A stretch of DNA of 64,000 bases from Pseudomonadota bacterium (GCA_029779535.1 JAKPAG010000004.1:177750-241749); one strand, 5' to 3'. Counted from the stretch's first letter, positions 1-9,081 are shown. A program made the numbers and translations. The notes: a model not told the origin generated them from the letters alone.

Positions 1-835
1 CCGCCATGTGCCAGCGCGTGACCGACAGCCAGACCAGCCCGGCCAGCACCGCCGCGCCGCCGATCTGGAGCAACGCGCGGCTGCGACCCAGGTCGCGCTG
101 ATAGGCCAGTTGCGTGGCTTCCAGTGCGGCGAATTCGTCGGTCAGGCCGCGCACCGCGCTGGCCTCGCTGCCCAGGCTCTTGATCACGCGCAGCGACTGC
201 ATGCCCTCGTCCAGCCGGGAAAAGACCCGGCCATAGGTCGCGGCCACCACCTGGCCCATGCGCGATGCGCGCTGCCGCGTGCCGCGCCAGGCCGCCAGGA
301 CCAGGCATCCGGCGATCACCCCGGTCAGGGCCAGCGGCCAGGAAATGGCCAGCGCCGCCAGGGCCACGCCGCCCAGCGTGACCACGTTGGCCAGCGCGCC
401 CAGCACCTGGTTGACGACGTAGCCGGCCTGGTTGACCTGGCTTATCACCACGTTGGCGGCATTGGCCCGGCGCAGCCCCATCGCCACGCGCCAGTCGCAA
501 TGCAGCAGCGCGTGCCAGGCCCGCCCGCGCAGGCGGTTGATCAGCTTCATTTCCAGCCGCGCGCCTTCCAGCTGCCGGAAATAGGTAATCAGCGTGCGCA
601 GCACGACCAGCGCCAGGAACAGCGCCAGCACCGGTTCAAGCCGCAGCGGCAGGCCCAGCGCCTGCAGCCAGGCGCCAAACCGCCCGCCTTCGCCCTGATC
701 CAGCAGGGCCAGCAGCGGCACCAGCAGCACGATCCCGACGCTTTCGGTCAGGGCGACGCCCAGCATCAGTAGCCCCACGCGCAGCGCGGCCCAGCCATCC
801 TGGGCGGGCTCAAACATGCGGACGCGCCGGCTCAT
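1..835 (-). CDS. ABC exporter of the lasso-type cluster (partial)
   Basis: Reading from the ATG at 835 down to the window edge gives about 278 codons of a polytopic membrane protein beginning MSRRVRMFEPAQDGW. Hydrophobic helices such as VGLLMLGVALTESVGIVLLVPLL are typical of the transmembrane domain of an exporter-type (ABCB-like) half transporter. There is no C39 peptidase domain in front, so leader removal must fall to the B2 protein. The ATP-binding domain should lie beyond the left edge. Its start overlaps the stop of the cyclase gene by 4 bases (ATGA), which indicates translational coupling. The inferred role is export of the mature RiPP, as for lasso D proteins. The exporter family is fairly certain; the substrate is inferred from context. 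Confidence 0.8.
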   Translation of the reverse strand, partial: MSRRVRMFEPAQDGWAALRVGLLMLGVALTESVGIVLLVPLLALLDQGEGGRFGAWLQALGLPLRLEPVLALFLALVVLRTLITYFRQLEGARLEMKLINRLRGRAWHALLHCDWRVAMGLRRANAANVVISQVNQAGYVVNQVLGALANVVTLGGVALAALAISWPLALTGVIAGCLVLAAWRGTRQRASRMGQVVAATYGRVFSRLDEGMQSLRVIKSLGSEASAVRGLTDEFAALEATQLAYQRDLGRSRALLQIGGAAVLAGLVWLSVTRWHMA

Positions 836-2727
836 GGCGCGTTGCGGCCCGAAACGTAATCCAGATAGCGGCGCAGCGTGAACATTTCCGGCAGAAAGAA
901 GCGCAAACGGTTGATCGTGTCGATATCGGTCGGTGCATTTTCCGGCCAGTTGTCCAGATCGGCGCGCAGGGCATCGATATCGAGCAGGGTGGACAGCTCG
1001 GGATGGGTCGCCAGCCGGTCAAGTTCCGCGCGCAGCGCAGGCAGGCGCAAGGTCATCCGCGCGTGCCAATCGGCCACATGATCGCCGTGGCGGGTTTCCA
1101 GGCGCTGCGCCTCGGGCAGGCGGCCCTGGGCCACGCGCCGGGCGAGGTGGCGATCGCTGCCGTTGCGGACGAACTGGTCGGTTGGCATGCCCAGGAACAG
1201 CTCGATCAGCGGGCGATAGGAATAGACGTCGCGGCCGGGCAGCCCGGTGACCTGTTCAACCCCCAGGGCGAGTCCTCCGCCGGTCTGGCAGCTGCGGTAG
1301 AGCGAGGCGGTAAACCGTTCGCGCGAATGATGATAGTCCAGTTCCGCGCTGTTCAGCCTGCCGTCCGCGCGCTTGGCGCCAAGCGGGCCATCGGCGGCGA
1401 TGTAAGGATTGGCGAGCAGCATCCGTTGCGGTCCGCGCCGCACGTGGTCGCGGATCCACTGCGCCAGCGCCGGAGGCAGGTTGGGCATCAATCCGCCGGC
1501 CAGGAAGCGGCGCCAGACCGGCCGGGAATCGTGCTGCCGGGCCCTCGCCAGCTGCCAGCCCTGGCCCCAGCGCAAGGTGCGGAAGAATTCCGCCATGGCC
1601 CAGGGCGCCTCGGAACTGAGCGTCATATTGCCCAGCCAGCCGGTGAACAGGAAATCGCAACCATCCGCCCGGGCCGCCTCGATCACCCCCAGATGCGGGA
1701 AGGAGATCGCCGCTCCCGCTGCGTAGCCTTCGCTGGCCAGCAGGCGTTCCTCGAACCGGGTGAAAGGGTCGATGTCGCGGTTGTCGATGAAGCGATGGAC
1801 CAGCCCGGGATGGGTCTGGAGATAGGCTTCGACATAGGGGCGGTCGCTGCCGAACATGTGCGGCGCGCTGCGCCCGTCCCATTCGGCGATGGGCACGAAG
1901 GTATAGGCGTGCAGGTTGGCCCTGGGCCCAAGCTGCCGCCACATCTCGTCGCAGATCAGCGCCGAATCGAACCCGCCAGACAGGGTCACCGCCGGCTTGC
2001 GGGCGTGGCGTAACATGGCCTGCACGGCCTCGCCCAGCATGGCCCGGGCGGCTTCGACATAGTCGCGCTCGTCGCGGAACCGCACCGGGGCAATCGCGGC
2101 CGGATCGTAAAATGGAACAACCTTCGCGCCATGGCGGGACAGCAGGGTGACCGTGCCGCCCTGAACCTCCTCCAGCCCACGGTAAGGGATCGGGTGATCG
2201 GGCAGGGCTTCCATCGCGGCCAGGCTGTGCAATACACCCGGGCGCAGTTCCCTGGGCAGGCCGGCAGCAAACAGTGGGCGGGGGATCGAACTGATCAGCA
2301 GGCCGTCGTCAGCCTGATGGAAGAACACCGGGTTCCCGGACCACGGGCTGCGCGCCAGCCGCACCGTGCCATCGGACAGGATCACCAGCGAGGCATATTC
2401 GCCGACCACGTGACGGTCGGCCCCGTCGCCCCAGCGTTCGACCGCCGCGCCATAGATCTGTTCGGGCAATCCGGTTACGCCGAGCATGGCGGACAGCTCG
2501 GCCAGGTTGTCGATCAGGCCATGCAGGATAACCGGCCAGCCTGCTGGTGATCGCGCCACCCGCCAGCCGCGCCGCGCCGGCGCGCGTGGGCTGGGCAATT
2601 CGGCAAAAAAATCACCGCCGATCCGGCAGGAATCGGCGGCGTGTCCGGCAAACAGGCCAAGGGAAGCTGCCGCCCGTTCAGGCTCAGCCCACCAATTAAC
2701 GCCCCAGGACCGTGCGAAGAAAAACAT
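832..2727 (-). CDS. Asparagine-synthetase-like lasso cyclase (C protein)
   Basis: A 631-residue class B asparagine-synthetase homologue. Residues 1-200 resemble a degenerate glutaminase/GATase2 domain without the N-terminal catalytic Cys (it starts MFFFARSW). The synthetase domain follows, with the PP-loop SGGFDSA at about 250-256 for ATP binding. In lasso systems this protein (McjC/LasC) adenylates an Asp/Glu side chain of the core and closes the macrolactam on the core N-terminus. It lies 48 bases after the precursor gene and overlaps the exporter start. No Shine-Dalgarno stands out before the ATG, so translation may depend on coupling or on readthrough from the precursor. The family is clear. 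The exact chemistry is uncertain because the precursor lacks the usual acidic acceptor. Confidence 0.85.
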   Translation of the reverse strand: MFFFARSWGVNWWAEPERAAASLGLFAGHAADSCRIGGDFFAELPSPRAPARRGWRVARSPAGWPVILHGLIDNLAELSAMLGVTGLPEQIYGAAVERWGDGADRHVVGEYASLVILSDGTVRLARSPWSGNPVFFHQADDGLLISSIPRPLFAAGLPRELRPGVLHSLAAMEALPDHPIPYRGLEEVQGGTVTLLSRHGAKVVPFYDPAAIAPVRFRDERDYVEAARAMLGEAVQAMLRHARKPAVTLSGGFDSALICDEMWRQLGPRANLHAYTFVPIAEWDGRSAPHMFGSDRPYVEAYLQTHPGLVHRFIDNRDIDPFTRFEERLLASEGYAAGAAISFPHLGVIEAARADGCDFLFTGWLGNMTLSSEAPWAMAEFFRTLRWGQGWQLARARQHDSRPVWRRFLAGGLMPNLPPALAQWIRDHVRRGPQRMLLANPYIAADGPLGAKRADGRLNSAELDYHHSRERFTASLYRSCQTGGGLALGVEQVTGLPGRDVYSYRPLIELFLGMPTDQFVRNGSDRHLARRVAQGRLPEAQRLETRHGDHVADWHARMTLRLPALRAELDRLATHPELSTLLDIDALRADLDNWPENAPTDIDTINRLRFFLPEMFTLRRYLDYVSGRNAP

Positions 2728-2775
2728 TCAGGCAGGGTCTAGGGACAGGCCCTGAAAAAAATGAAACTGAATTGA

Positions 2776-2922
2776 TCAGGAGAAGCCGGGTTGGTCATTC
2801 TTGTTGCAGTTCGAACCGCCGTTTGCGGTCTGGCACAAGCCCGTCTGGGTGCCGGCCACGGTGCTGATCTGACCCAGCCGCGCGAGCGTTGGCTTGGTCC
2901 AGGTCTTGGTCTGCTTGGTCAC
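2776..2922 (-). CDS. Lasso-type RiPP precursor peptide, 48 aa, non-canonical core
   Basis: A GTG start at 2922 is preceded by a strong AAGGAG at 2935-2930, spaced 7 bases. The leader contains W8-T-K-P11-T-L13-A-R-L-G17, an exact fit to the lasso leader rule [YW]xxPxLxxxG read by B1 proteins. Thr21 is followed by Val22, matching the conserved penultimate Thr. This predicts a core from Ala23 to Ser48, starting AGTQTGLCQ. Core positions 7-9 are Leu, Cys, Gln, with no Asp/Glu; the only acidic residue is Asp43 (core 21). Cys30 and Cys39 could form a disulfide. The last residue is Ser48, the type of C-terminal Ser that cluster kinases phosphorylate in paeninodin-like systems. It sits between B2 and the cyclase. 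That it is a precursor is well supported; the mature structure is not predictable. Confidence 0.85.
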   Translation of the reverse strand: MTKQTKTWTKPTLARLGQISTVAGTQTGLCQTANGGSNCNKNDQPGFS

Positions 2923-2959
2923 TCTTCAACTCCTTGAACACATATGAAGGTGCCGCGAC

Positions 2960-3020
2960 CACACCCCGTTAATTCACATTAATCAGTATATTTACAGATT
3001 CGCAATAATTTTGCAACTGC
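2960..3020 (-). promoter_or_regulatory. AT-rich promoter-like region before the RiPP precursor
   Basis: The gap between B2 (ending 3055) and the precursor (starting 2922) is far richer in A/T than its surroundings. On the minus strand it carries TTGCAA at 3016-3011 and TATACT at 2990-2985. The 20-base spacing is longer than a normal sigma-70 promoter, so the exact elements are uncertain. A separate promoter here would let precursor, cyclase and exporter be expressed at a different level from kinase-B1-B2. Confidence 0.3.
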
Positions 3021-3054
3021 GAAGCAGCGGTGTGTTGCATTGCGGGACGGCCGG

Positions 3055-3480
3055 TCAGGCGAAGGCGCGATAGATCACCGCCCAGGGGCCGGGCAGGTCG
3101 CCAATTACCCGCACCGGGCCCACGTCGATCCAGGCATGCAGGTCGTCGGCCCCGGTGCGTGCCGCCGCGGGCCGTGCGGCGATGTGCAGGGCGTGGGGAA
3201 CCCGCCGGCTGCGCAGCATGCGCGACAGGGCGATGGCGCGCGGCAGGCACAGCCATTCCCCCGGCATCCGCCAGGCCGCGCGATCGACATGACGGGCGAG
3301 GTGCGAGGCCAGCCGCAGGGCCTCTTCATTCGGCGCAAGAGCGTCAACCGGTTCGGCCGAGCCTAGCCGGGCGCGCCAGCTGGCGAAGCGGCGATGGCGC
3401 ACCATGTGCCGGGCGCGGACCAGTTCGGCCATCGCCTCGGCCGTGCGCAGCCGCGCGCGCCAGGCCTCAACCAGCGGCAA
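3055..3480 (-). CDS. Lasso-type B2 protein, transglutaminase-like leader peptidase
   Basis: The C-terminal part has the transglutaminase-fold cysteine protease motifs of lasso B2 proteins. Counting from the start chosen here, Cys78 lies in LCLPRAIAL, His115 in LHAWIDV and Asp119 follows. In characterised systems this enzyme removes the leader after the penultimate Thr. I chose a TTG at 3480 because it overlaps the B1 stop by 14 bases and gives 141 residues, the usual size. An in-frame ATG at 3552 would add 24 residues and overlap B1 by 86 bases. The gene follows B1 and precedes the precursor. Function is well supported by motif and context; the start is uncertain. Confidence 0.8.
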   Translation of the reverse strand: MPLVEAWRARLRTAEAMAELVRARHMVRHRRFASWRARLGSAEPVDALAPNEEALRLASHLARHVDRAAWRMPGEWLCLPRAIALSRMLRSRRVPHALHIAARPAAARTGADDLHAWIDVGPVRVIGDLPGPWAVIYRAFA

Positions 3481-3736
3481 CAAACCCGGCAGCCTGCACC
3501 TGGGCAAGGAAATCGTCGACGTCGGGCGCGATTTCGTTAGGCGCAAGCGCATAGCTCCCGGCCAGGGTGGCCAGCAACTGGGCGCGGTCGCGGGTCCCGT
3601 CGATCAGGTTCCAGATCGCCAGGCCGGTCTCCTTGATCGAGAAGAAGTCCCCGCTCATCAGGTCCATCAGCACCACCTCATCGTCGATTTCGGTCTCGGC
3701 GAAGTTTTCGGGGCATTTGCGCAAGGTCTGGGTCAT
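3467..3736 (-). CDS. Lasso-type B1 protein, PqqD-like leader-recognition (RRE) protein
   Basis: An 89-residue protein starting [12 protein letters not shown], with the PqqD-fold signature DDEVVLMDLMSGDFFSIKETGLAIWNLIDG (residues about 18-47; only key stretches quoted). PqqD-like RiPP recognition elements bind the leader motif and deliver the precursor to the B2 protease. The leader found at 2922-2776 has the expected W/P/L/G residues. The start at 3736 gives a 4-base ATGA overlap with the kinase gene upstream, and the 3' end overlaps B2. In many proteobacterial lasso clusters B is one fused protein; here B1 and B2 are separate. Confidence 0.85.
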   Translation of the reverse strand: MTQTLRKCPENFAETEIDDEVVLMDLMSGDFFSIKETGLAIWNLIDGTRDRAQLLATLAGSYALAPNEIAPDVDDFLAQVQAAGFVAAG

Positions 3737-4623
3737 CCGGCGGCACTCTGATCGGGTGAAAGGATTGGCTCGGCCTTGACATGGCGTTCGGCCAGCGTGG
3801 CGTCCACTGCAAATCTCGCGCCGTCCCGCGGCCGGACGAACCGGCTGAGCCGCAAGCTGCGCGCCAGGGCGGCGAGCATGGCAAAGCGCTGGACCCGGTC
3901 GGCGGCGGAAGCGGCCAGGAACATCTGGGCGGTGTAGTGATCGTCCTGCAGTCGCAGCAGCTTTTCCGCGCCGCTCAGGGTTTCGATCCGCGCCGGTTCG
4001 CCCTCTTCCAGAAAGGTCAGGCTGGCCAGCGGGAGAACGTCCTTGATGCTGCCCCCGGCCGGTTCGGCGTAGAACTTCTCGAACCGCCGGGCGATCTTGC
4101 CCTGCGGCTCGGCCCCGGTCAGGTCCAGCGCATCGGGGCACAACTTCAGCCGCTTGTGGCCCGGCAGGCACAGCGGCGCTTCGGGACGGGTCAGGTCCAG
4201 CAGCAGCGTGTCGTCGCAGAACAACGGCAGCCCGCGCCGGGTCAGTTCGGCGGTCAGGGTTGATTTTCCCGCCCCGGACGGGCCGGTAAAGGCGTGGACC
4301 TGCCCCTGCCAGGCCACGGCCGAGGCGTGGATCGGATACAGTCCGTTGATGCAGGCGATCGCGGCATAGAGGCTGCCATTGCGGATCAGGCTGTCCTCGT
4401 CCGGGTCCCAGCCCGGCGGGCGGTCGGCGATCACCCCTTCGCCCTTGGTGTAGAGGTAGGCCAGCCCCGCGGCCGAGCGGAACAGAAAGCTTGTTCCGTG
4501 CAGGAACCAGCCGTCGTCAGACACTTCCACGCCTGCAAGGCACGGCGGCACCGTGCCTTCGCGCACACGTGTTTCGCGCGCCAGCATGGTCAGTGCGGGG
4601 TGCAGAGGGGAGCTTTCGGCCAT
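3733..4623 (-). CDS. HPr-kinase-like serine kinase of the lasso-type cluster
   Basis: About 296 residues with a P-loop GPSGAGKS near residue 114-121 and an upstream HASAV segment, both typical of the HPr kinase/phosphorylase C-terminal fold used by lasso-associated kinases. In paeninodin-type clusters such kinases phosphorylate the C-terminal Ser of the precursor, and the precursor here ends in Ser48. ATG 4623 is preferred over the GTG at 4629 because both are in frame and neither has a strong ribosome site. First gene of the cluster, divergent from rpe across about 175 bases. A role in true HPr phosphorylation is unlikely: no N-terminal HprK domain is visible and the context is RiPP. Confidence 0.75.
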   Translation of the reverse strand: MAESSPLHPALTMLARETRVREGTVPPCLAGVEVSDDGWFLHGTSFLFRSAAGLAYLYTKGEGVIADRPPGWDPDEDSLIRNGSLYAAIACINGLYPIHASAVAWQGQVHAFTGPSGAGKSTLTAELTRRGLPLFCDDTLLLDLTRPEAPLCLPGHKRLKLCPDALDLTGAEPQGKIARRFEKFYAEPAGGSIKDVLPLASLTFLEEGEPARIETLSGAEKLLRLQDDHYTAQMFLAASAADRVQRFAMLAALARSLRLSRFVRPRDGARFAVDATLAERHVKAEPILSPDQSAAG

Positions 4624-4798
4624 CGGCACCCGGCCATGCCCGGATGCCCGGCCAAGGTCAATTGTTCGACGAGCCGATTCACCCTTGCGGTCAACCGATT
4701 ACGCCTGGCCGGGATGCGGTGTGGAAAACCGCCATGCCGCGCCTTGTTGCCCCCGGATGGGGCGGTTAAGCGCCGATCAAGGGAGCATTTTTCGCGTC

Positions 4799-5461
4799 AT
4801 GGCCGCACCGCTGATCTCGCCCTCCATCCTCTCCGCCGATTTCGCCCGGCTGGGCGAGGAAGTGCGCGCGATCGACGCGGCCGGGGCGGACTGGATCCAT
4901 GTCGATGTGATGGACGGGCATTTCGTCCCCAACCTCACGATCGGGCCGATGGTGGTCAAGGCGCTGCGCCCCCACACCGCCAAGACGTTCGACGTCCACC
5001 TGATGATCAGCCCGGTCGATCCCTACCTCCAGGCCTTTGCCGATGCCGGAGCGGACATCATCACCTTCCACCCCGAGGCTGGCCCCCACGCGCATCGCAC
5101 GGTCCAGGCGATCAAGGCGCTGGGCAAGCAGGCGGGCGTCTCGCTCAACCCCGGCACCCCGGCCAAGATGCTTGACTACCTTTACGAGGAAATCGACCTC
5201 GTCCTGGTGATGAGCGTCAATCCCGGCTTTGGCGGGCAAAGCTTCATTTCCAGCCAGCTGCGCAAGATCGAGGCGATCCGCAAGTCGATCGACAAGACCG
5301 GGCGCGACATCCGCCTTGAAGTGGACGGCGGCGTCGATCCCGCGATTGCGCAGCTTTGCGTCGATGCCGGGGCAGATGTGCTGGTGGCGGGTACGGCGGC
5401 GTTCCGCGGCGGGCCGGATTGCTACGCGGCGAACATCGCCGCGCTGAAAGGGGTGGGTTGA
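4799..5461 (+). CDS. rpe: Ribulose-phosphate 3-epimerase
   Basis: A 220-residue TIM-barrel enzyme of the pentose phosphate pathway and Calvin cycle, interconverting ribulose-5-phosphate and xylulose-5-phosphate in the cytosol. Family motifs are intact: [14 protein letters not shown] near the start, [34 protein letters not shown] and LEVDGGV. The ATG at 4799 gives the normal N-terminus ([12 protein letters not shown]); the reading frame stays open upstream but has no family residues. The heparinase-like gene follows after 3 bases, so the two are probably one transcript. Confidence 0.95.
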   Translation: MAAPLISPSILSADFARLGEEVRAIDAAGADWIHVDVMDGHFVPNLTIGPMVVKALRPHTAKTFDVHLMISPVDPYLQAFADAGADIITFHPEAGPHAHRTVQAIKALGKQAGVSLNPGTPAKMLDYLYEEIDLVLVMSVNPGFGGQSFISSQLRKIEAIRKSIDKTGRDIRLEVDGGVDPAIAQLCVDAGADVLVAGTAAFRGGPDCYAANIAALKGVG

Positions 5462-5464
5462 CCA

Positions 5465-7369
5465 GTGGTCGATGCGCTGGTCTCGCCCCGGTCGGACACG
5501 GCCCAGGCCGGCGACGGGGCGGACATGGCGCTGCCGCTTTCCGCCACCTGCGAGGAGGGCCTGGTGACCGATAGCGCCGCGCCGCACCACGAAGACGGGG
5601 CCATGCTGGCCGGCGGCGAACTGATCGAACCGGGCCGCGCCCTGGCCCTGGCCGATTTTGCCCCGCCCGCGATCAGCACCGGCGAACGCCTGCTGCGCTT
5701 TGCCTACCGCCTGGGGATTCCGGGATCGACCCTGTCCGGGCCGTTCCGCAAGCCGGGCAAGCCGCGCATCCTGGCCACGGTGCAGAACCCGCTGGCGGGA
5801 TCGCGCGTGGCGGGCACCGCGCTGCGCGCCGGGCATTTCCTGGTCCACGGGGTCAAGGCGCCGATCGCCCAGGTCGATTTTGCCGGCGTGGCGCGGATGG
5901 CGCCGCCGCTGGAACGCGCGGTCCATTCCTTTGCCTGGCTGGCCGACCTTGAAGCCAGCGCCGCGCGCGAACAGGCCGCGCCCGTGGCCGAACGCGTGCT
6001 GGCCACCTGGCTGGCGGCCAATCCCAAGGCGCCGGGCAAGCCGGGCAAGGGCCCGGCCTGGTCGCTGGCCAATGCCGGCACGCGCGAGCTCAACTGGCTG
6101 GTTCATGCCCCGTTGATCCTGTCCGGCACGGACAAGGCGCACCGGGCCAGGGTGCTTGCCGCGCTCGAGGAAACGGCCCGCTGGCTCGACAAGAACGTGT
6201 CGCGCGCCGAAGACCTGCTGGCCGAAGTGGCCGGGTGGTGCGGGATCGTCGCCGCCGGCTTGCTGCTGCCCGATGGCAAGGCCCGCCGCCTGTTCGGCGA
6301 AGCCGGGCTGATCAAGGCCCTGGGCGAACTGGTGGGGGATGATGGCGGCGTGCTGTCGCGCAGCCCGCTCGGCCAGATCGAGGCGATCGCTCTGCTCGTC
6401 AAGCTGCGCGCCTGCTATCATGCGCTGCGCCAGGATCCGCCCGCCGCGCTCGAAGCGATCCTCGCCATGCTGGTCCCGCCGCTGCTGGCGCTGACCCATG
6501 GCGATGGCTCGCTCGGCAGCTGGCAGGGCGCCTGGGCGATCGACGGCGACGAGATCGCCGCGTTGATCGAGGCGAGCGGCGTGCGCACCCGCCCGCTGCG
6601 CGACGTGCGCCAGTGGGGCTACCAGCGCGTCGTTGCCAAGCAGTCGATCCTCCAGTTCGATGCCGCCCCGCCGCCGCTGGCCAAGCACGCGCGGACCGGC
6701 TGCGCATCCACGCTGGCGTTCGAATTCAGCCACGGCGGGCACCGCCTGGTGGTCAATTGCGGCGGATCGGGCTGCGCCGGCGGCTTGATGCCGGTGCGGC
6801 TGGAACAGGGCTTGCGCGCCACCGCCGCCCATTCCACCCTGGTGCTCGATGATGCCAATTCGACCGCCGTGCTGATCAACGGCGCGATTGGCACCGGCGT
6901 GTCCGAAGTGGAAGTAGACCGCCGCACGCTGACCGGCGACAAGGGCGCCAGCCAGAAGGGCGGGGGCGCGACCCGGCTGGAAGCCAGCCACAACGGCTAT
7001 GAAGCACGCTATGGCCTGACCCATCGCCGCATCCTGATCCTGCGCGACGATGGCACCGAGCTGCGCGGTGAGGACCTGCTGGTGCCCGGCGGCAAGAAGG
7101 GCAAGAACGGCAAGGTCGGCTTCGCGATCCGCTTTCACCTTGGCGCGGGGATCGAGGTGCGCCTGTCGGACGACGGGCAGGGCGCCGGCCTGGCGCTGCC
7201 CGATGGCAGCCTGTGGCAGTTCCGTTCGGGCGGCGGGCAGATCACGCTGGAAGAAAGCATCTGGGCCGATGGCCAGGGCCGCCCGCAGCCGGTCCAGCAA
7301 CTGGTGCTGCAAGGCCTGGTCTCGCGCGGGGGCGGAAACTTCGCCTGGTTGTTCAAGAAAATGGGCTGA
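5465..7369 (+). CDS. Heparinase II/III family protein
   Basis: About 634 residues, starting at a GTG 3 bases after the rpe stop (an in-frame ATG at 5525 is an alternative). The long N-terminal half is helical and alanine-rich, as in alginate-lyase-like toroids. The C-terminal half has beta-sandwich segments such as GGHRLVVNCGGSG and HSTLVLDDANST, then LEASHNGYEARYGLTHRRIL, which match the heparinase II/III C-terminal domain. There is no obvious signal peptide. Genes of this type often stand next to purH in alphaproteobacteria. The substrate is unknown; a role on envelope polysaccharide is only a possibility. Confidence 0.8.
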   Translation: MVDALVSPRSDTAQAGDGADMALPLSATCEEGLVTDSAAPHHEDGAMLAGGELIEPGRALALADFAPPAISTGERLLRFAYRLGIPGSTLSGPFRKPGKPRILATVQNPLAGSRVAGTALRAGHFLVHGVKAPIAQVDFAGVARMAPPLERAVHSFAWLADLEASAAREQAAPVAERVLATWLAANPKAPGKPGKGPAWSLANAGTRELNWLVHAPLILSGTDKAHRARVLAALEETARWLDKNVSRAEDLLAEVAGWCGIVAAGLLLPDGKARRLFGEAGLIKALGELVGDDGGVLSRSPLGQIEAIALLVKLRACYHALRQDPPAALEAILAMLVPPLLALTHGDGSLGSWQGAWAIDGDEIAALIEASGVRTRPLRDVRQWGYQRVVAKQSILQFDAAPPPLAKHARTGCASTLAFEFSHGGHRLVVNCGGSGCAGGLMPVRLEQGLRATAAHSTLVLDDANSTAVLINGAIGTGVSEVEVDRRTLTGDKGASQKGGGATRLEASHNGYEARYGLTHRRILILRDDGTELRGEDLLVPGGKKGKNGKVGFAIRFHLGAGIEVRLSDDGQGAGLALPDGSLWQFRSGGGQITLEESIWADGQGRPQPVQQLVLQGLVSRGGGNFAWLFKKMG

Positions 7370-7466
7370 CAAGCGGGGGAAACCGGCCCGTTTCCGGCTG
7401 GCAAGCCGGGTTTGAACGCCTATGGGACGCAGCAGCGAATCACTGCCGCAATCCGGGAACCCTGCC

Positions 7467-9056
7467 ATGACCGACGTTACGATCCGCCGCGCGCTGCTGT
7501 CCGTGTCCGACAAGACCGGCCTTGCCGAACTGGGCCAGGCGCTCAGCCAGCGCGGGGTGGAACTGGTTTCGACTGGCGGCACGGCCAAGGCGCTGCGCGA
7601 TGCGGGCCTGACGGTGAAGGACATTTCCGAGCTGACCGGGTTTCCCGAAATGATGGACGGCCGGGTCAAGACGCTGCACCCCAAGGTCCACGGCGGCCTG
7701 CTGGCGGTGCGCGACAATCCCGAACACGCTGCCGCCATGGCCGAACACGAAATCGGCTCGATCGACCTGGTGGTGGTCAACCTCTACCCCTTCGAAGCGA
7801 CCGTGGCCAAGGGCGCCGAACGTGACGAGGTGATCGAGAACATCGACATCGGCGGCCCCTCCATGGTGCGTTCGGCGGCCAAGAACCACGCCTATGTCAC
7901 CATCGTCACCGATCCGGCCGACTATGCCGGGCTGCTCGCCGAACTCGACACCCGCAGCGGCGCCACCAGCTATGACTTCCGCCGCCTGATGGCTGCGCGC
8001 GCCTTTGCCGCGACCGCCGCCTATGACAGCATGATCAGCCAGTGGTTCGCCTTTGCCGACCAGCAGCAGCTGTTCCCGGAAATGCTGGCGATCACCGCCG
8101 CCCGCAAGGAAGAGCTGCGCTACGGCGAAAACCCGCACCAGCGCGCCGCGCTCTATATCCCCAAGGGGCCGCATGGCCAGGGGATTGCCCAGGCGCGCCA
8201 GCTGCAGGGCAAGGAACTGTCCTACAACAATTACAACGATGCCGACGCCGCGCTGGAACTGGTGGCCGAATTCAAGGGCCAGGATCCGGCGGTGGTGATC
8301 GTCAAGCATGCCAATCCGTGCGGCGTGGCGCAGGGCAAGAGCCTGCTCGACGCCTGGACCGGCGCGCTGCAGTGCGATGACGTGTCGGCGTTCGGCGGGA
8401 TCGTTGCGGTCAACGTGCCGCTGGACGGGCCGACCGCCGAAGCGATCTGCGAAATCTTCACCGAAGTGGTGGTCGCTCCGGCAGCGGATGAAGCCGCGAT
8501 TGCCGCCTTTGCCCGCAAGAAGAACCTGCGCCTGCTGCTGACCGGCGACCTGCCCGATCCGCGCCGCGGCGGCCTTAACGTCAAGCCGATCACCGGCGGC
8601 CTGCTGGTCCAGACCCGCGACAACGGCGCGATCACGCTGGACGACCTCAAGGTCGTGACCAAGCGCCAGCCCAGCGAGCAGGAACTGAAGGACTGCCTGT
8701 TCGCCTGGACCGTGGCGCGCCATGTGAAGTCGAACGCGATCGTCTATGCCAAGGACGGGATCACCGCCGGGATCGGCGCGGGCCAGATGAACCGTCGCGA
8801 TTCCAGCCGGATCGCCGCGATGAAGGCAGCCGAAGCGGCGGAAAAGTTCGGCTGGGCGCACAGCCGCGCGGTTGGCAGCGCGGTGGCCAGCGACGCCTTC
8901 TTCCCCTTCGCCGATGGCCTGCTGGCCGCGGCCGAAGCCGGGGCGACCGCGGTGATCCAGCCGGGCGGCTCGATCCGCGACGAGGACGTGATCAAGGCCG
9001 CTGATGAGGCGGGCCTGGCCATGGTCTTCACCGGGATGCGCCACTTCCGCCACTGA
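7467..9056 (+). CDS. purH: Bifunctional AICAR transformylase / IMP cyclohydrolase
   Basis: A 529-residue enzyme catalysing the last two steps of IMP synthesis. The N-terminal MGS-like cyclohydrolase domain begins [18 protein letters not shown] and includes [13 protein letters not shown] and [13 protein letters not shown]. The C-terminal formyltransferase domain has [24 protein letters not shown] and [10 protein letters not shown]. The ATG at 7467 gives the family N-terminus; an upstream in-frame ATG at 7422 would add 15 non-conserved residues. It follows the heparinase-like gene after a 97-base gap. Confidence 0.97.
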   Translation: MTDVTIRRALLSVSDKTGLAELGQALSQRGVELVSTGGTAKALRDAGLTVKDISELTGFPEMMDGRVKTLHPKVHGGLLAVRDNPEHAAAMAEHEIGSIDLVVVNLYPFEATVAKGAERDEVIENIDIGGPSMVRSAAKNHAYVTIVTDPADYAGLLAELDTRSGATSYDFRRLMAARAFAATAAYDSMISQWFAFADQQQLFPEMLAITAARKEELRYGENPHQRAALYIPKGPHGQGIAQARQLQGKELSYNNYNDADAALELVAEFKGQDPAVVIVKHANPCGVAQGKSLLDAWTGALQCDDVSAFGGIVAVNVPLDGPTAEAICEIFTEVVVAPAADEAAIAAFARKKNLRLLLTGDLPDPRRGGLNVKPITGGLLVQTRDNGAITLDDLKVVTKRQPSEQELKDCLFAWTVARHVKSNAIVYAKDGITAGIGAGQMNRRDSSRIAAMKAAEAAEKFGWAHSRAVGSAVASDAFFPFADGLLAAAEAGATAVIQPGGSIRDEDVIKAADEAGLAMVFTGMRHFRH

Positions 9057-9081
9057 TCCGGCGCCAGCGGCAACCGTTCGT

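Noticed and set aside
8..772. A plus-strand open frame of 254 codons at the left edge
   Set aside because: The minus strand encodes a clear ABC-transporter membrane domain here; the plus frame is rich in Gln, Arg and His and matches nothing.
2733..2754. Small hairpin between the RiPP precursor and the cyclase gene, next to a T/A run
   Set aside because: On the transcribed minus strand the T-run comes before the stem rather than after it, and the stem is only about 5 bases, so it is not a terminator.
4766..7780. A minus-strand open frame of 1004 codons opposite rpe, the heparinase-like gene and purH
   Set aside because: The plus strand carries three well-matched proteins in this interval. 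The antisense frame is rich in Ala, Gly, Arg and His without any domain and is open because of high third-position GC.
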